A stretch of 64,000 bases of DNA from Ichthyophis bannanicus (GCA_033557465.1 CM066043.1:74802662-74866661); one strand, 5' to 3'. Shown: positions 44,215 through 54,649, counted from the stretch's first letter. Notes: a model not told the origin generated them from the sequence alone. Numbers and translations: made by a program.

Positions 44215-44479
44215 CTTTCCTTGAGTCCATCCAGCCTAGTTTAGGACCCCCCCCTTCGATAATGACTTTCTATGTTTTTGAGTTTCAGGAGTACTGGGCA
44301 AGACCGGCGGTCTACCCTGCTGCACTCCTTTCAGAAGTACACTACTATATATTGGCGAGTTCTCATGGATGATTCTTGACAGTATGGCAAGTATGACCCT
44401 GACTCCTTGCTTTCCTCTCTTTTTGTAGGTGGTTCTACAAGTTGCTTTCTGTAGCAAAGTTGGTTGGGGTGGTGTTTTT

Positions 44480-44496
44480 GTCCTCTGGCTATGTTT
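44480..44496. repeat. Target-site duplication, copy 1 (17 bp)
   Basis: gtcctctggctatgttt, identical to 46053-46069. It marks the 3' side of the ORF1-only element. Confidence 0.95.
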
Positions 44497-46052
44497 TTTT
44501 TTTTTTATTTATACTTTATTAATTTTCAAATACACCAGAGTAAAACTACGTGTAATTAGAATACAGACATCAAAAAGGAAATATCTAATCATCAAAAATA
44601 ACATAAACTTGGTATAGACCTCAAAATACCCCTCTATAAGGTTCCAAGAAAAAAGAAATTAATCCAAAGATAACAACCAATAGGCCATACAAGTAGAGCT
44701 TAGATGGAACTTGTGGTAGCCGGTACGGGGCCCAAACCTTCCCCTTCCCTACCCTCAAGAAACAATTTCAATTGGAGGGGTTCAAAGAAAAGAAACTGCT
44801 TGGTATTATGAATTATTATACACTTACATGGGTATTTCAATTTAAACTGTACCCCCAGGTTAAGAGAGCGCTGACGTAAAGCCAAAAACTCTCTCCTCCT
44901 TTTCTGGGTATCTCTTGCCAAATCTGGGAAAATCATAATCTTTGACCCCATAAATTGAGAAACATTCATTTTTAGAAAATATAAGCGCAGAACAGAGTTC
45001 CGATCCGACTCAAAGGCAAAAGACACCAGTAAGGTAGCTCTACTAGTTACTACTTCAAGTGAACTTTCAAGGAATCCTGTCAAATCCATCTGAGCCGGGC
45101 CACTAGGCTCCACCGAGGCTTTCACACCCAGTTCATCTGTTGAAGAAATAGAAACATACTGCACACGTGTAATGGGAGGTAAATTCACAGATGGCATGAG
45201 CAAAACCTCAGTAAAGAACCTCCGAACCAGCTCTAGAGGGTCCAGCAAAGGAGACCTAGGAAAGTTCAGCAGGCGCAAGTTGTTCCTTCTTGCTTGATTA
45301 TCCAAATACTCTAGGCGCCTTCCCATAATTAAAGCGCCTTTTGTTTGAGTATCTCCCAAATTCTGTAATACAGCCATCTGAGTTTCCAGTTGAGACAACC
45401 TCTCAGCGTGCCCATCCACTCTTGATCGTTCAGCCTCAGCCTGCACCTTCACATAACTCAAATCTTTAGAAAGAGCAGCCACAACAGGAATGAGAGTCTT
45501 TTGAAGGGAGGTTATGGCGTCCCATAAGCTTTCTAAGGTAACCGTTGCCGGTCTACTCAAAGCCTGAAACTCGGGAGAAATCAGTGAGAGAGAAGAAGCC
45601 TGGGATACACTGTCCAAACCTCCGCTTGCCTGAACTATCGCTGGCAACTCTCCTACTCCTAACGTGGCAGTGGGAACCCTCTCAGTCTGAATCGGGGCAG
45701 CACCCTCCACTGCAAGCAAACTCCCTCCTTCCGGGGGAACGCCGACAGGCAAACCAGCCCCAAGAACTCTTCCGGGTTGCGGCGGCAACTGCTATTGGGG
45801 GCTCAGAACCACCCCATCACTCAAATCAGACGAAGAAAGCGTCTGATCCGCCGAAGCCACTCGCGATACCATCGGGGAAAAGAAGCCAGGAATCACCGAC
45901 TGTGATGCCGCCACGGTAGGGGTAGAGGTTTTGGTGGATTTATGTGGCAATTGCTTCCTCTTTCTCCCCATAGCGGCGTCTCAAACCGGAGCCCGCTATC
46001 GATGACCCGACGGGCCGTAAAGCTCATCCGCCATCTTGGAACCTCTATCTCC
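44497..46052 (-). mobile_element. L1-like ORF1-only retrotransposon (half-L1 type)
   Basis: On the minus strand it runs from about 46052: an 80-base leader with gaggttccaagatggcgg, ORF1 (45971-44700), about 180 bases of 3' UTR with a polyadenylation signal aataaa (44515-44520 inverse), and an A-run (44494-44506 as T). A perfect 17-bp target duplication flanks it, so the boundaries are certain. There is no ORF2: the 3' UTR follows ORF1 directly. Such ORF1-only L1 relatives are described in mammals as HAL1, and I know of no named amphibian counterpart. It must have been mobilised in trans by an L1 endonuclease/RT. It inserted into the 3' part of DIRS-B. Confidence 0.85.
44700..45971 (-). pseudogene. 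L1-like ORF1 protein gene with one in-frame stop
   Basis: The start ATG at 45969-45971 (MGRKRKQLPHKSTK) is in frame with the long open part. One TAG at 45792-45794 (codon 60) breaks a frame of 423 residues. After it the frame is open to TAA at 44700. The order fits L1 ORF1p. A variable N-terminus comes first, then a coiled coil of heptad type (roughly residues 145-205, with SRVDGHAERLSQLETQMAVL). Next is the RRM-like part beginning RRNNLRLLNFPRSP, then LLVSFAFESDRNSVLRLYF. The C-terminal domain has MIFPDLARDTQKRRREFLAL. Known ORF1 proteins trimerise by the coiled coil and bind RNA. The single stop and otherwise open frame suggest a young copy. Confidence 0.85.
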
Positions 46053-46069
46053 GTCCTCTGGCTATGTTT
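46053..46069. repeat. Target-site duplication, copy 2 (17 bp)
   Basis: Identical to 44480-44496. It lies at the 5' side of the ORF1-only element. Confidence 0.95.
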
Positions 46070-46084
46070 GACGGGCTATTGCCT

Positions 46085-46290
46085 GGAATTTTAGCCGTAA
46101 TATACTTTCTTGCAATCTGCTTTGTCAATAGGATATTAATCTCTGGAGCCTATGGAGAGAGCTCTTGTATTATGACATCAGAAATCTGACATGCTCAGTT
46201 CCCAGCTGCTGGTGGAGGCTGATAACCCACATGTGCTGGACTGGATGGACTTGAGGAAAGACAATTAGCAGATAAGATCTAATTTTGCCA
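46085..46290. repeat. DIRS-B right inverted terminal repeat with extension
   Basis: Reverse complement of 31545-31735, ending ggacttgaggaaagacaatt and an extension with gataagatctaattttgcc. The extension parallels that of DIRS-A (ttaggcctaatttcacc). Confidence 0.85.
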
Positions 46291-46299
46291 TGTGTGCCA

Positions 46300-46495
46300 T
46301 TTAGTCAATGCTGACTCCTAGCAATCCAGCTGCCCCTGGGTTTTCTTGGCAAGATGTAGATTGTCAGGCCTTTCTTCCGAGGCAATGGGAGGGTAAAGTG
46401 ACTTGCCCAAGGCTGCAAGGAGTGCCCGAAGGAATCAAACCCTGGTCTGTTGGTCACCAGGCTGCTGCTCTAACCACTAGGCTACTCTTCTGCCT
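46300..46495 (-). mobile_element. CORE/MIR-like SINE
   Basis: The CORE complement aaagtgacttgcccaaggct is at 46395-46414. B-box-like and A-box-like complements are ggaatcaaac at 46431-46440 and taaccactaggcta at 46471-46484. The usual LINE-type tail is not seen on its left side. A plus-strand LINE tail follows on the right instead. Confidence 0.65.
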
Positions 46496-46590
46496 TTTAT
46501 TGCTTTATATTTTTAATTTATTTTACATTTTCATTATAAACCACACTAGGCAGTACTTGTACTGGAAGCAGTATATAATAAATAAATAAA
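46496..46590 (+). mobile_element. L2-like tail
   Basis: The text ttataaaccacactaggcag and gcagtatataataaataaat is a plus-strand LINE/SINE 3' tail, opposite in orientation to the SINE it abuts. Confidence 0.5.
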
Positions 46591-47982
46591 ATGAAAATAA
46601 TTTAGCAGAAACTTCCTTAAATTGTTTTATGCTGTTGGGTTGATTCTTTGCCTATTCTCGCTGGTGGTTGAGGTTTTGAAGTGCAGATGCTTTTGAAAAG
46701 AAAAGAATCTGAACTGTAGGTGATGGAAGCAGCCAGGCTGAGAGACTGCCTCGCTACATGGACCAATGAGGTTCCCGTTGCAGGATGAAGGGTCCTTAGT
46801 ATCCTAGGAAGATCTAGAATCTGTGTATGCACCAGTAAAGGGATTATGCCTTTATTTGTTAACATTAAGTGAGATGATTGGTGAAAGTTGCCCTCACACT
46901 CTGTGGTGGTCTGTGAAAATGTACTCTGTTTTTAACTTTTTTTTTGTTTGTTTTTTTGTTATAACTTCATAGCTGGGTCATTCCAGCAGTGAGAGAGCGA
47001 CAGGTTTCTGGAGGTGGATGAATACCCTCAAACCGATCAAATGAAAGTCTGCATGAAATCCTTTTAGGCCTCTCCCCACCTCCAAGCAAAAATGTGGGTT
47101 TTTTTTCTGTAATTCCAGCATAGTATGGCTCACGATACTACTCATTTATTTGCTAATTTCCTATAGGTGCTGTTCTAAGAGCAACACACACACTGCATGG
47201 GTTGTTGGGTTGGGTAGCATGAGCAGCTGAGCTGCATGCATAGAGATTTCCTAGGAGCTGAGTCAGAACAGTTGCTTCTGGAACTCACTTAGAGTCAAAA
47301 GGATTGCAAGCTCAAAGCTTTGAGGTTCCTGGCAGTAGGAACAGTACTGCAGTGAGTGTGTAACTCTCTCACATTCACACTTCCCTTTCATGTGTTGTCA
47401 TAGTGAACACTTCCTCATTACTATACTCTCAATTCACTGCTCAAGAAGCGCTGAATAGTTTCAACTGAGCACTGCACATGCAGTGTGCAGGTTTCCCATG
47501 TTACCATTCATAGCCCAATGTCCTTTTCTCTTCCACCTACCCTTAAAGAACTCAGGCTGCACCCAAAAAAATAGAAATCTCCTGCTCATGATGTAGCTCG
47601 AGGCTAAAATAATATATCTAAATGTTGATCAGCGTCTGTAGCATCATTTCATAAATACTGCAAGAAGGCATTGGCCAATGAAAGTTGTTCAGGAAGTAGA
47701 TGTAGATTATTGCCTGCTGGTCCCATAAGGAATCTATGAGATGGAAGAGGGAACAGATTGGTCAGCTGTTGGAGGCTGTTCTTATGAGCTAGTAATCTGT
47801 ATGTGCCACACAAGTTGGTTTCGTAGATCAACAGCTGAATTCAGGTCTTGCTGGCAAATGCTACTGGGTGGGATCCAATCTAAAAAGCCTCGTTACATCA
47901 TTGACAAAGCAATTTTCTCCTCTAGCTCTTAATAGTTCTTTCCATACCATCCAACAAACTTGCAAACAAAATCCTATGAAGT
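46591..47982. other. No recognisable feature
   Basis: Simple T-rich runs at 46940-46970 and 47098-47110. I find no coding similarity or paired ends. Confidence 0.5.
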
Positions 47983-48180
47983 AGAGTTGCCAACTGGCTG
48001 CAAATGCACCCAACAAGCTTGATCCAGTCCTAGGTTTACTCCATTTCATGCAGGGACTTGTATTGCTTTTCTTATGGAGTGCAATAAAGAAATCAGAATT
48101 ACATATCCCTGCATGCAGGGGGTGAACCCAGGACTGGATCAAACTTGTCTGGCACATCTGGAGCCAGATGGCAAATCTCT
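47983..48180. mobile_element. Palindromic MITE
   Basis: The left end agagttgccaactggctgca matches the inverse of the right end (agagatttgccatctggctc). The arms continue with gatccagtcctaggttta / ttcacccc variants, catgcaggga and gtaattctgatttc. About 60 bp per arm pair, with moderate divergence. I cannot fix the target duplication, so the superfamily is open. Confidence 0.65.
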
Positions 48181-48280
48181 TAAATAAAGTAATGTCAGGA
48201 GAAAGAGGAAACATTCAGAATCCTACCCCATTTTTTCAGTTTGTTTGGTGTTTCATGTAGGCATAGAATGGTGGAAACTG

Positions 48281-48930
48281 TTGGAAAAACAAAGCTCCTC
48301 TTCCTTAGCGTCCCTCTAGTCCAGTCCCGGAAATGTAGAGTTGTCAACCTCCACCAGCAGCTTTGGAGACTGAATGATGTCATCATTTTGATGTCACTGG
48401 TACAAATAGGCTAGATCCGCCCCCTTTCACCAGTACTTTCAGTCTCCAAGCAGCTTGGAGGTTCTGAGCCCGGGACTGGGCTCAGAGGAACAAATAAGCA
48501 GAGCTTTAATTCTTTGTTTAAATTTAGGATTTTTCCTTTGCTTTCTTGTTTTTTAGCTGCCTGCTGCTGCTGACAGAGATTCTGTGCTGCTGGGGCTGTT
48601 TCTCTCCGTTCCTGCTCTCTTCTCCTCCCCCCCCCCCTTCCTTCTCTTTTCTTTCTTTGCCTTATTGCCCCAGCATTTAAACGAGCATTGTGAGTGCACT
48701 GGTGTGTGCCTGGCATTATCTCCCTGCTCCCGAACCCACTTGGAAGGGTGAGGAGCAGGTTGAGCACGTTTGGACTGCTGGCAGCAGGCAGGGGGAGTGT
48801 ATAGCAGTCTCTCCAGGAGCTGATGCCGATTTAAGGGCTGTGCTCTTGAGGGGTTCAGCGCTGCCCTTCCTCACTCTCCTCCCGGTGTTTGGTGAGTAAA
48901 TTTGCCTTGGAAAAACAAAGCTCCTCTTCC
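48281..48930 (+). mobile_element. DIRS-G: left-end fragment between direct repeats
   Basis: 48305-48440 is a DIRS left terminal repeat of the A/B family (tctagtccagtcccggaaat, cctccaccagcagctttgga, ctgaatgatgtcatcattt). A leader follows to about 48906, with no gag or pol. The fragment is bounded by an exact 24-base direct repeat at 48281-48304 and 48907-48930. DIRS insertion makes no duplications, so this repeat needs another explanation (see findings). Confidence 0.65.
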
Positions 48931-48934
48931 ATTG

Positions 48935-49146
48935 TTGTGAATTAGAGTAACTTAACGTTGATCTCCATGATCGTATGCGTATGTATATAGTTAACCCTGT
49001 TGTCCAAGTTTGTACTCCTGTTCGATGTAAAACCAGACAGCTTGTTGTTATGGTCGTTGTGTTGTGATGTAAACCGCGCTGATACTGAATAGCGTGGTAT
49101 ATAAGAAACTATAATAAAATAAAATAAATAAATAAAATAAATAAAT
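48935..49146 (+). mobile_element. L2-like LINE 3' end
   Basis: Text with gttgtgatgtaaaccgcgct, gcgtggtatataagaaacta and an aataaa-rich run is a LINE 3' UTR and tail. No coding part is readable. DIRS-D begins directly after the tail. Confidence 0.65.
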
Positions 49147-49513
49147 GAACAAGCAGGAATGTAGTCTTCACATATGGGTGACATTGGCACCGACGGAGCC
49201 TGCGCGGGAACGTTCCCCGGCGTCCTATAGGAAAACTTTTGGGAGCATCCCACTGCGCCTGCGCTGCTGCCTTCCCAACTCTCCCTCCTCAGTTTTTCGT
49301 TTTCTGTGGAGCTGACAGGGAGCATTTCCTGTCACCACAGAAAATCTTTTCTTTTGTGGTGCGTCTGCCTTCCCATCGATGCCGGCACCGGTATCTCTGG
49401 TGTTTTCTTCTGTTTTCTTGTTTAAAAAAAAAAAAAAAAAAGGTGTTTGGAAGGTCTTTACCCTCTAGGTGCTTAGGTGCCATTTTGGGCCTTAGGTCCC
49501 TTTTTTCCTCAGA

Positions 49514-50211
49514 ATGGAGAAGCCAACTAGTGATTTCAAAAAGTGTTCGAAATGTAGCAGTACCATTTTTGCTACCGACACCCGTGACTGGTGTCTTAAA
49601 TGTTTGGGACCAGACCATTCACCGTCGGAATGTCTCCTTTGCAGAAAGATGACAAAGAGGGGCCTGCAGAATAGAGCTGTTAAACTCTGCACCCTTTTTG
49701 CCTCGGATGCAATGTCCGTGACATCGACATCGTCCAGGGCTTCATCATCTTCCCATGGATCTCAGGTAATGAAACCCGGGTCTTCTGCGAAGACTGGTCG
49801 GTCCTCAAAGGATAGATCTTCTTCTAAGCATCGAGATGCTTTAAGTGTTGCCCTAGATTACGTGTGCGGACTCGGGGCCCAGTGCAGGTCAGGGCAGCTC
49901 TTCGTTTCCTTCGACCCCAGCCGATTGGGGCTGGCGGTCACCAAGCGTATCTTGTCCATCTGGGTGTAGACTGCATCACCTTTGCACAGGCCCAGGCTGG
50001 GTTTCCCCTGGCATGCCAAGTCATGGCTCACAATGTCCTAGCGATGATGATGTCTGTCGCTAATCTGTGCTCGGTGCCACTGGCAGACATCTGCTGGGCT
50101 GCCACCTTGTCTTCCATGCACATCTTCATTGTGCATTACTGCCTGGAGAGGGAGTCCATTCGGGATGCTGCCTTCGGTCAGGCTATACTCCATAATCTGT
50201 TCGGGGTTTAA
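49514..50211 (+). pseudogene. DIRS-D gag-recombinase fusion
   Basis: The ATG at 49514 opens MEKPTSDFKKCSKC and the gag Cys/His cluster, although H24 is changed to R (DTRDWC). The serine-rich segment ends KHRDALSVALD near 49858. The same frame then runs straight into recombinase text, GQLFVSFDPSRLGLAVTKRI, up to a stop at 49969. After a frameshift, the recombinase C-terminus reads QVMAHNVLAMMMSVANL and MHIFIVHYCLERES, ending at 50211. The HxxR arginine has become leucine and the first catalytic arginine lies in the deleted part, so no activity is possible. The tyrosine remains. Confidence 0.85.
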
Positions 50212-50369
50212 GCCACTCCTGCCCTCCGACCTTTCTTGTTCCGGCTACTCGGAGCATGGCCATCCATGGACCCGGGGTCCTCGGGCTGCCTTCAGCTTTT
50301 ACTGGCAGCTGCTCACAGCAATGCCGTGCCTTTTTCTATAGGTCCTCGGTAGCCTATAGCTAGGGAGTC

Positions 50370-50468
50370 CCGTATATGAGGACTGACTTCCTACTTGTTC
50401 CTGGAGAAAGTGTAGCTACTCACCTGTAATAGGTGTTCTCCAAGGACCGCAGGAATCAGTCCTCCATA
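50370..50468. repeat. DIRS-D internal complementary region
   Basis: gtatatgaggactgacttcc and tacttgttcctggag form the left half. tgtagctactcacctgtaat and following bases to cagtcctcc form the right half, the reverse complement of 50665-50728. The left half (gaggactgac) matches the E-family left end better than D's own left end (gtagtcttcac). Confidence 0.8.
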
Positions 50469-50540
50469 ACCCTTCCTCCTCCCCTTGGAGTTGCTGTATA
50501 TTTTTGCCATCTTCTTGAAGGGGCTATAGCAATGGCACCT

Positions 50541-50729
50541 GACTGAGTAAGATGGCACCCTTGGTGGGAAGGGGACCACACATGCGTGGTGACATTCCCA
50601 AAGGTTTTGTTTGAAAACTGGAGAAATGCTTTGCACGGGCTCAGTCGGTGCCGATGTCAGCCATATATGAGGACTGGGTCCTGCTGTCTCTGGAGAACAC
50701 CTGTTACAGGTGAGTAACTACACTTTATC
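50541..50729. repeat. DIRS-D right inverted terminal repeat (E family)
   Basis: gactgagtaagatggcaccc to catatatgaggactg parallels DIRS-E 62871-63012 (gactgagcaagatggaatcc to cataagtgaggactg). It ends acctgttacaggtgagtaac. Confidence 0.85.
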
Positions 50730-51409
50730 TCCTCAAGCTGACAGCTGCACTTTTTCCAATCGTGTTGTCTATCCATTCCAGCATTAGTGAGCCAGAGAGC
50801 AGGCAGGAGGACCCCCACAGGGCCCTTAAGACAGGCTGGTAAATTTGGGTTTAGGCCCTCCTCCCTCTCGCTGTCCTGTTTCTCCATGCTGTGTCTCTTT
50901 CCTATATTTGCTAATCAGCTCTAGGTCCTTGTTAAAAGCACCTTTCAGGCAGCCAGGCTTTCCTAGGCCTGTGTACGTAATTGGGAGGGCCCTTCTCCAG
51001 CTAGCCTGACAGATGAGAGGATTCTCTTACCAACTGGAGGTTCCTTTTTCGCTTCAGTTTTAATCGTCTTTTTTTTTTCCTTCACCTTTTTCTTCTTTTA
51101 ATGGTATTTGAACTCTGTAAGCCATGCCTACTACATAGAGGTGTGCTGCTTACAGTGCCCATCGGGTGAGTTCTGTGGCTGACTCCTTTTGTCCCAAGTG
51201 TTCTGGAGAAGCTTTGGGGGCACACTTTTTTTTCTGACAGTGTCAGGACTTGATGTCAATTTTACTACATGTTGTTTGCTGTTTGTTATTGGTACCTTGC
51301 AGTATTTAATAAACAAGAGTTTTGAAAAAAAAAATACAAAAACATCCGTAATGCACAGCTCCCAAAGCTAACATATTTCTGTTAATAAATTCAAATTAAA
51401 AAAAACTTT
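50730..51409. other. No recognisable feature
   Basis: No coding similarity. T-rich runs near 51070 and an A-run near 51327. Confidence 0.5.
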
Positions 51410-51905
51410 CTACCTTTTGTTGTCTGGGTATTTAATTTTCCAATCATGTTGGTCTCAGTTTCTCTCTTCTGCCTTCTTTGTCTGTCTTCTGCCAACTCTT
51501 TCCAGAATTTGCTGTCCATTTCCCTTTTCTTCTCTCTCCTACTATCTTCCTCCATTCCCTTTTCTTTCTTTCCTGCTTCTCTATGCACTCACCTTCTAGA
51601 CCTCAGTCTCTTCCTTTTTATTTTTCACATACCTGTCCATCTGCTCAAGCTCTGCCGTTGCTCAGTCTCGCTCCGTCCCCAGTCTCTTATTCCCTCATAT
51701 CCACTCTCACTTGTCTCTCCTTGACAACCCCCCACAAGGTTCCACACCATACCCAGCATCCTCTCTCTCTCTCTCTTCCCTTGTAGCCTGGCATCATCCC
51801 ACCATCCACCCAATATAGTCTTGCATCACCCCTCTCCACCCACCCACCTGTGGCCCAGTTTCTTCTCTCTCTCTCTCACCCACCCTTCCCATTCCCCCTC
51901 CCCCA
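51410..51905 (-). repeat. Dispersed repeat copy 3 with pyrimidine-rich array
   Basis: 51410-51470 in inverse orientation matches the gaaaattaaat...ccagac...aaaggtag text of 9400-9450. 51470-51905 is rich in ctctctctc and cttcc units, the complement of the purine arrays at 8.9-9.9 kb. Open frames across it are compositional. Confidence 0.5.
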
Positions 51906-51910
51906 TCTGT

Positions 51911-54030
51911 ACTACTACTACTACTGAGCATTTGTATAGCACTACAATCTAGTCCAGTGCTGTCTTGACTAGATTGTAAGCCACAATGAGAGAGTCCTTG
52001 CTCATCGGGGCTTACAATCTAGTCAAGACAGACAACACAGTAGCTGTAGACACAGGATACATCTCAGGTGAATGGTAAGGAAACACAAAGGAGACTAGGT
52101 GAGTCAAGATCCGAAAGCAGCAGCGAAGAGGTGAGTTTTCAGCCTGGATTTGAAAAGGTCCAGAGAAGGTGCCTGACATACAGACTCAGGTAGTTTGTTC
52201 CAGGCATAAGGAGCAGCAAGGAGCAAAGTCTGGAGTTAGCAATAGAAGTGATTTTGTCAGAAGAGCGGAGTTCCCGAGGAGGGTGTAAGGAGAAAAAAGA
52301 GAGAAAAGGTAGTAAGGAGCTGCAGAATGAATGCACTTATAGGTCAGAAGGAGAAGTTTGAACTGGATGTGGAAATGGATAGGGAACCAATGAAGTGATG
52401 TGAGAAGAGGGGTAATATGCACATGAGGAGGCTGGTAGAAGATTAGCCGCGCAGCAGAATGTTGAACAAATGGAAGGGGAGAGAGATGATTCAGAGGGTG
52501 ACCAGCAAGGAGTAGATTACAATAGTTTAGACGGGAGGTGACTAAAGAGTGGATCTTAGTAGTGTGTTCAGAAAGGAATGGGTGGATTTTATTGATGTAG
52601 AGAAAGAAACGGCATGTTTTAGCTATCAACTGGATGTGTGTGGAGAAGGGGAATCAAAGATGACCAAGATTGTGAGCTGAGGAAACAGGGAGGAGTAGAG
52701 TTATCCACAGAAACTGAGAAAGGAGGAAGGAGAGAGGACAGTTTAGGGGGAAAAATAAGAAGCTCAGTTTTGGCCAAGTTCAATTTCAAGCGGCGGTGAA
52801 ACATGAAAACAGCAATGTCAGAAAGGCAGGCAGAGATCAGGACCTGAATTGCCAGAGAGTTTTCAAGTGTAGAGAGGTAGATTTGGGAATCATCAGCATA
52901 AAGATGGTACTGAAAGCCATGGAAAAAGATGAGTGCACCAAGGGGCTGGGTATAGAGAGAGAAAAGGAGTGGACCCAAGACAGATTCTTGGGGTACACCG
53001 ACAGAGTAGGATAGTAGGAGAGGAGGAGCCACCAAAACAAACACTAAAGGAGCGAACAGAGAGATAAGAGAACCAGGCTAGCACAGAGCCCTTAAAACTA
53101 AGCGAAGACAAGGTATTGAGGAGAAGGTTGTGGCCAACAGTGTCAAAAGCAGCAGAAAGGTCAAGAAAGATGAGTAAAGACCTTTGGATTTTGCCAGGAA
53201 CAAGTCGCTGGAGGCTTTGGCAAGAGCCGTTTCAGTAGAATGTAAAGAACAAAAGCCAGATTGTAAAGCATCCAGGAGGGCTTGAGAGGAGAGAAAGTTG
53301 AGGCAATGGTAGTCAATCGCACATTCAAGGAGTTTAGAAATGAAGGGGAGGGAGTTGAGTCAATAGGACAGGTAAGATCTAGTGAGGGTTTCTTGAGGAA
53401 AGATGTAACCACAGCATGCTTGAAGGCTGCAGGGACAGTTACAGTGGAAAGCGATAGGTTGAGAATATGAGAGATGGAAGGGACAACAGTGGAGGAGATG
53501 GGGCTTAGGAGAAGGGTGGGAATAGGATCAAAGGAGCAGGTAATGAGTTTGGAGGAGGAAAGGTGGTGTGTGGTTTCCTCCCCAGAGATCATAGAAAGGG
53601 TAGCAGAGGTGGGGGAGGGGGAGTTGAGAGTGAAGAGGGGAGAGGAGGGCAGTAGCTGGCCTCGTGGGGAATTGGAGTGTGATCTTGTGGATTTTGTCAT
53701 GGAAATAGCCAGGTTTTGGGCAGAAAGAGAAGGAGGGGTCGGGGGTGGAGGCACCTTTAAAAAGAGAGTTGAGAGTTGTAAAGAGATGGCGAGACAGTCA
53801 GATGGACATAATAGTCTTGTTTGGCAAGTACTATGGCTGACTGGAAAGAGACGAGTATGAATTTGAAGTGTAGAAATTCCACAAGAGTGTGGGATTTGAG
53901 CCAAGTGCATAGCTGAATGGGCACAGGAACGTAGATAGCGGGTAGTGGAAGACAATCAGGGCTGGGTTATAGTATGCCTTGCAGGACGTGGCATGGATGG
54001 AGCAAGAGCATGCAGAGGAGAGGAGAGTGC
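51911..54030 (-). pseudogene. L2-like LINE ORF2, 5'-truncated
   Basis: The 3' end at 51911 has the tactactactactactgagca repeat and a gcttacaatctagtcaagac block. A local palindrome at 51943-52030 duplicates the agcactacaatctagt text in inverse form. Minus-strand coding pieces upstream are 53161-53955 (264 residues: SFDPIPTLLLSPISSTVVPS, VVTSFLKKPSLDLTCP), 52619-53044 ([33 protein letters not shown] with the YADD box, [14 protein letters not shown]) and 52186-52629 (SRLNYCNLLLAGHPLNHLSP, PHVHITPLLTSLHWFPIHF). Frames are long but separated by frameshifts. It is the same subfamily as the LINE at 24.8-30.1 kb. Confidence 0.85.
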
Positions 54031-54214
54031 AGCGTTACAGGAAGCTACTGCCTCATCCGTCTCATCAAACTATGCAGCCTTGTATCTTCTCTCTCCTCCC
54101 ATCCACCCTTGTAGCCTAGCATCATATCTCTCTCCCCCCATGTAGCCGGATATTTTCCCCCTCTAACCCATCTTTGTAATCCAGAATTTCCTTGTCCTCC
54201 TCCTTCCCCCCCCC

Positions 54215-54648
54215 CCAAACAGTGCAGTATTTTCCCTCTTTAACCTTTCGAGAGCTGGCTCAACCAGTGGCAGGAGCAGGAGACGCAACTGCATCAGTCC
54301 TAGCAATTCTTGTTTAATGTAGATTCAGCTGTGCTCCTTCTTCCCAACTGCAGCAGCAAGTGGCACTTAAGTGATTTCCTTTCTGTGTGCGCACAACGCA
54401 CCCAGAACTGAAATCATAAGAGCCTAGGGTGCTGGAACATAGAGAAGGAGCACAGAAAAATCTATATTAAGCGCGAATTGCTGTGGCCGGTGCGGTCACA
54501 TCTCCCGCTCTTGCCACAGCCAGTGCCAGCTCTGTGAAACCTCTTCTGGATGTTGACTGCGTCGTCGTCTCCTTCATGTGCTGGCTCTGCAACACACATG
54601 GGTGCTTGCGACACATTAGTGTGTCGTGACACCAGTTGAGAACTGCTG
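54215..54648. mobile_element. hAT-like element with internal inverted repeat
   Basis: The right end acaccagttgagaactgctg has the inverse of a hAT cagcagttctcaac start. 54250-54345 (gctggctcaaccagtggcag, taatgtagattcagctgtgctcc) pairs imperfectly with 54435-54538 in inverse form. The left terminus is not clear and no target duplication can be given. Confidence 0.45.
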
Positions 54649-54649
54649 G

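Larger units (their letters stand above)
31541..46290 (+). mobile_element. DIRS-B: degenerate DIRS hosting four younger insertions
   Basis: The left inverted repeat (31545-31735) and the right one (46085-46250) are reverse complements. For example, ttttcagcctccaccagcaa pairs with ctgctggtggaggctgataa, and tcaggtttctgatgtcatag with ttatgacatcagaaatctga. Between them lie a leader, a gag remnant (34716-35620) and RNase H and recombinase remnants (41298-42770). Inserted into it are an L2-like LINE with a nested CR1 tail (34007-34715), DIRS-C (35675-41297), an L2-like LINE (42845-44214) and an ORF1-only L1-like element (44497-46052). Without insertions it would be near 5.5 kb. The RT portion is missing, so it was probably deleted before or during the DIRS-C insertion. 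Same family as DIRS-A. Confidence 0.85.
49147..50729 (+). mobile_element. DIRS-D: internally deleted, mosaic DIRS
   Basis: The 1.58-kb element has the left terminal repeat, leader and gag start of the C/F family, followed from about 49861 by the end of a recombinase, the internal complementary region (50370-50468) and a right terminal repeat (50541-50696) of the E family. Its own two terminal repeats do not match each other well: left cgtcctataggaaaactttt and right (inverse) cagttttcaaacaaaacctt differ. RT, RNase H and most of the recombinase are missing. Confidence 0.85.

Noticed and set aside
51391..51813. Charged or serine-rich frames near 51.4-51.8 kb
   Set aside because: They follow from the pyrimidine/purine array and the dispersed repeat; the same kind of frame appears at 9.3 kb.
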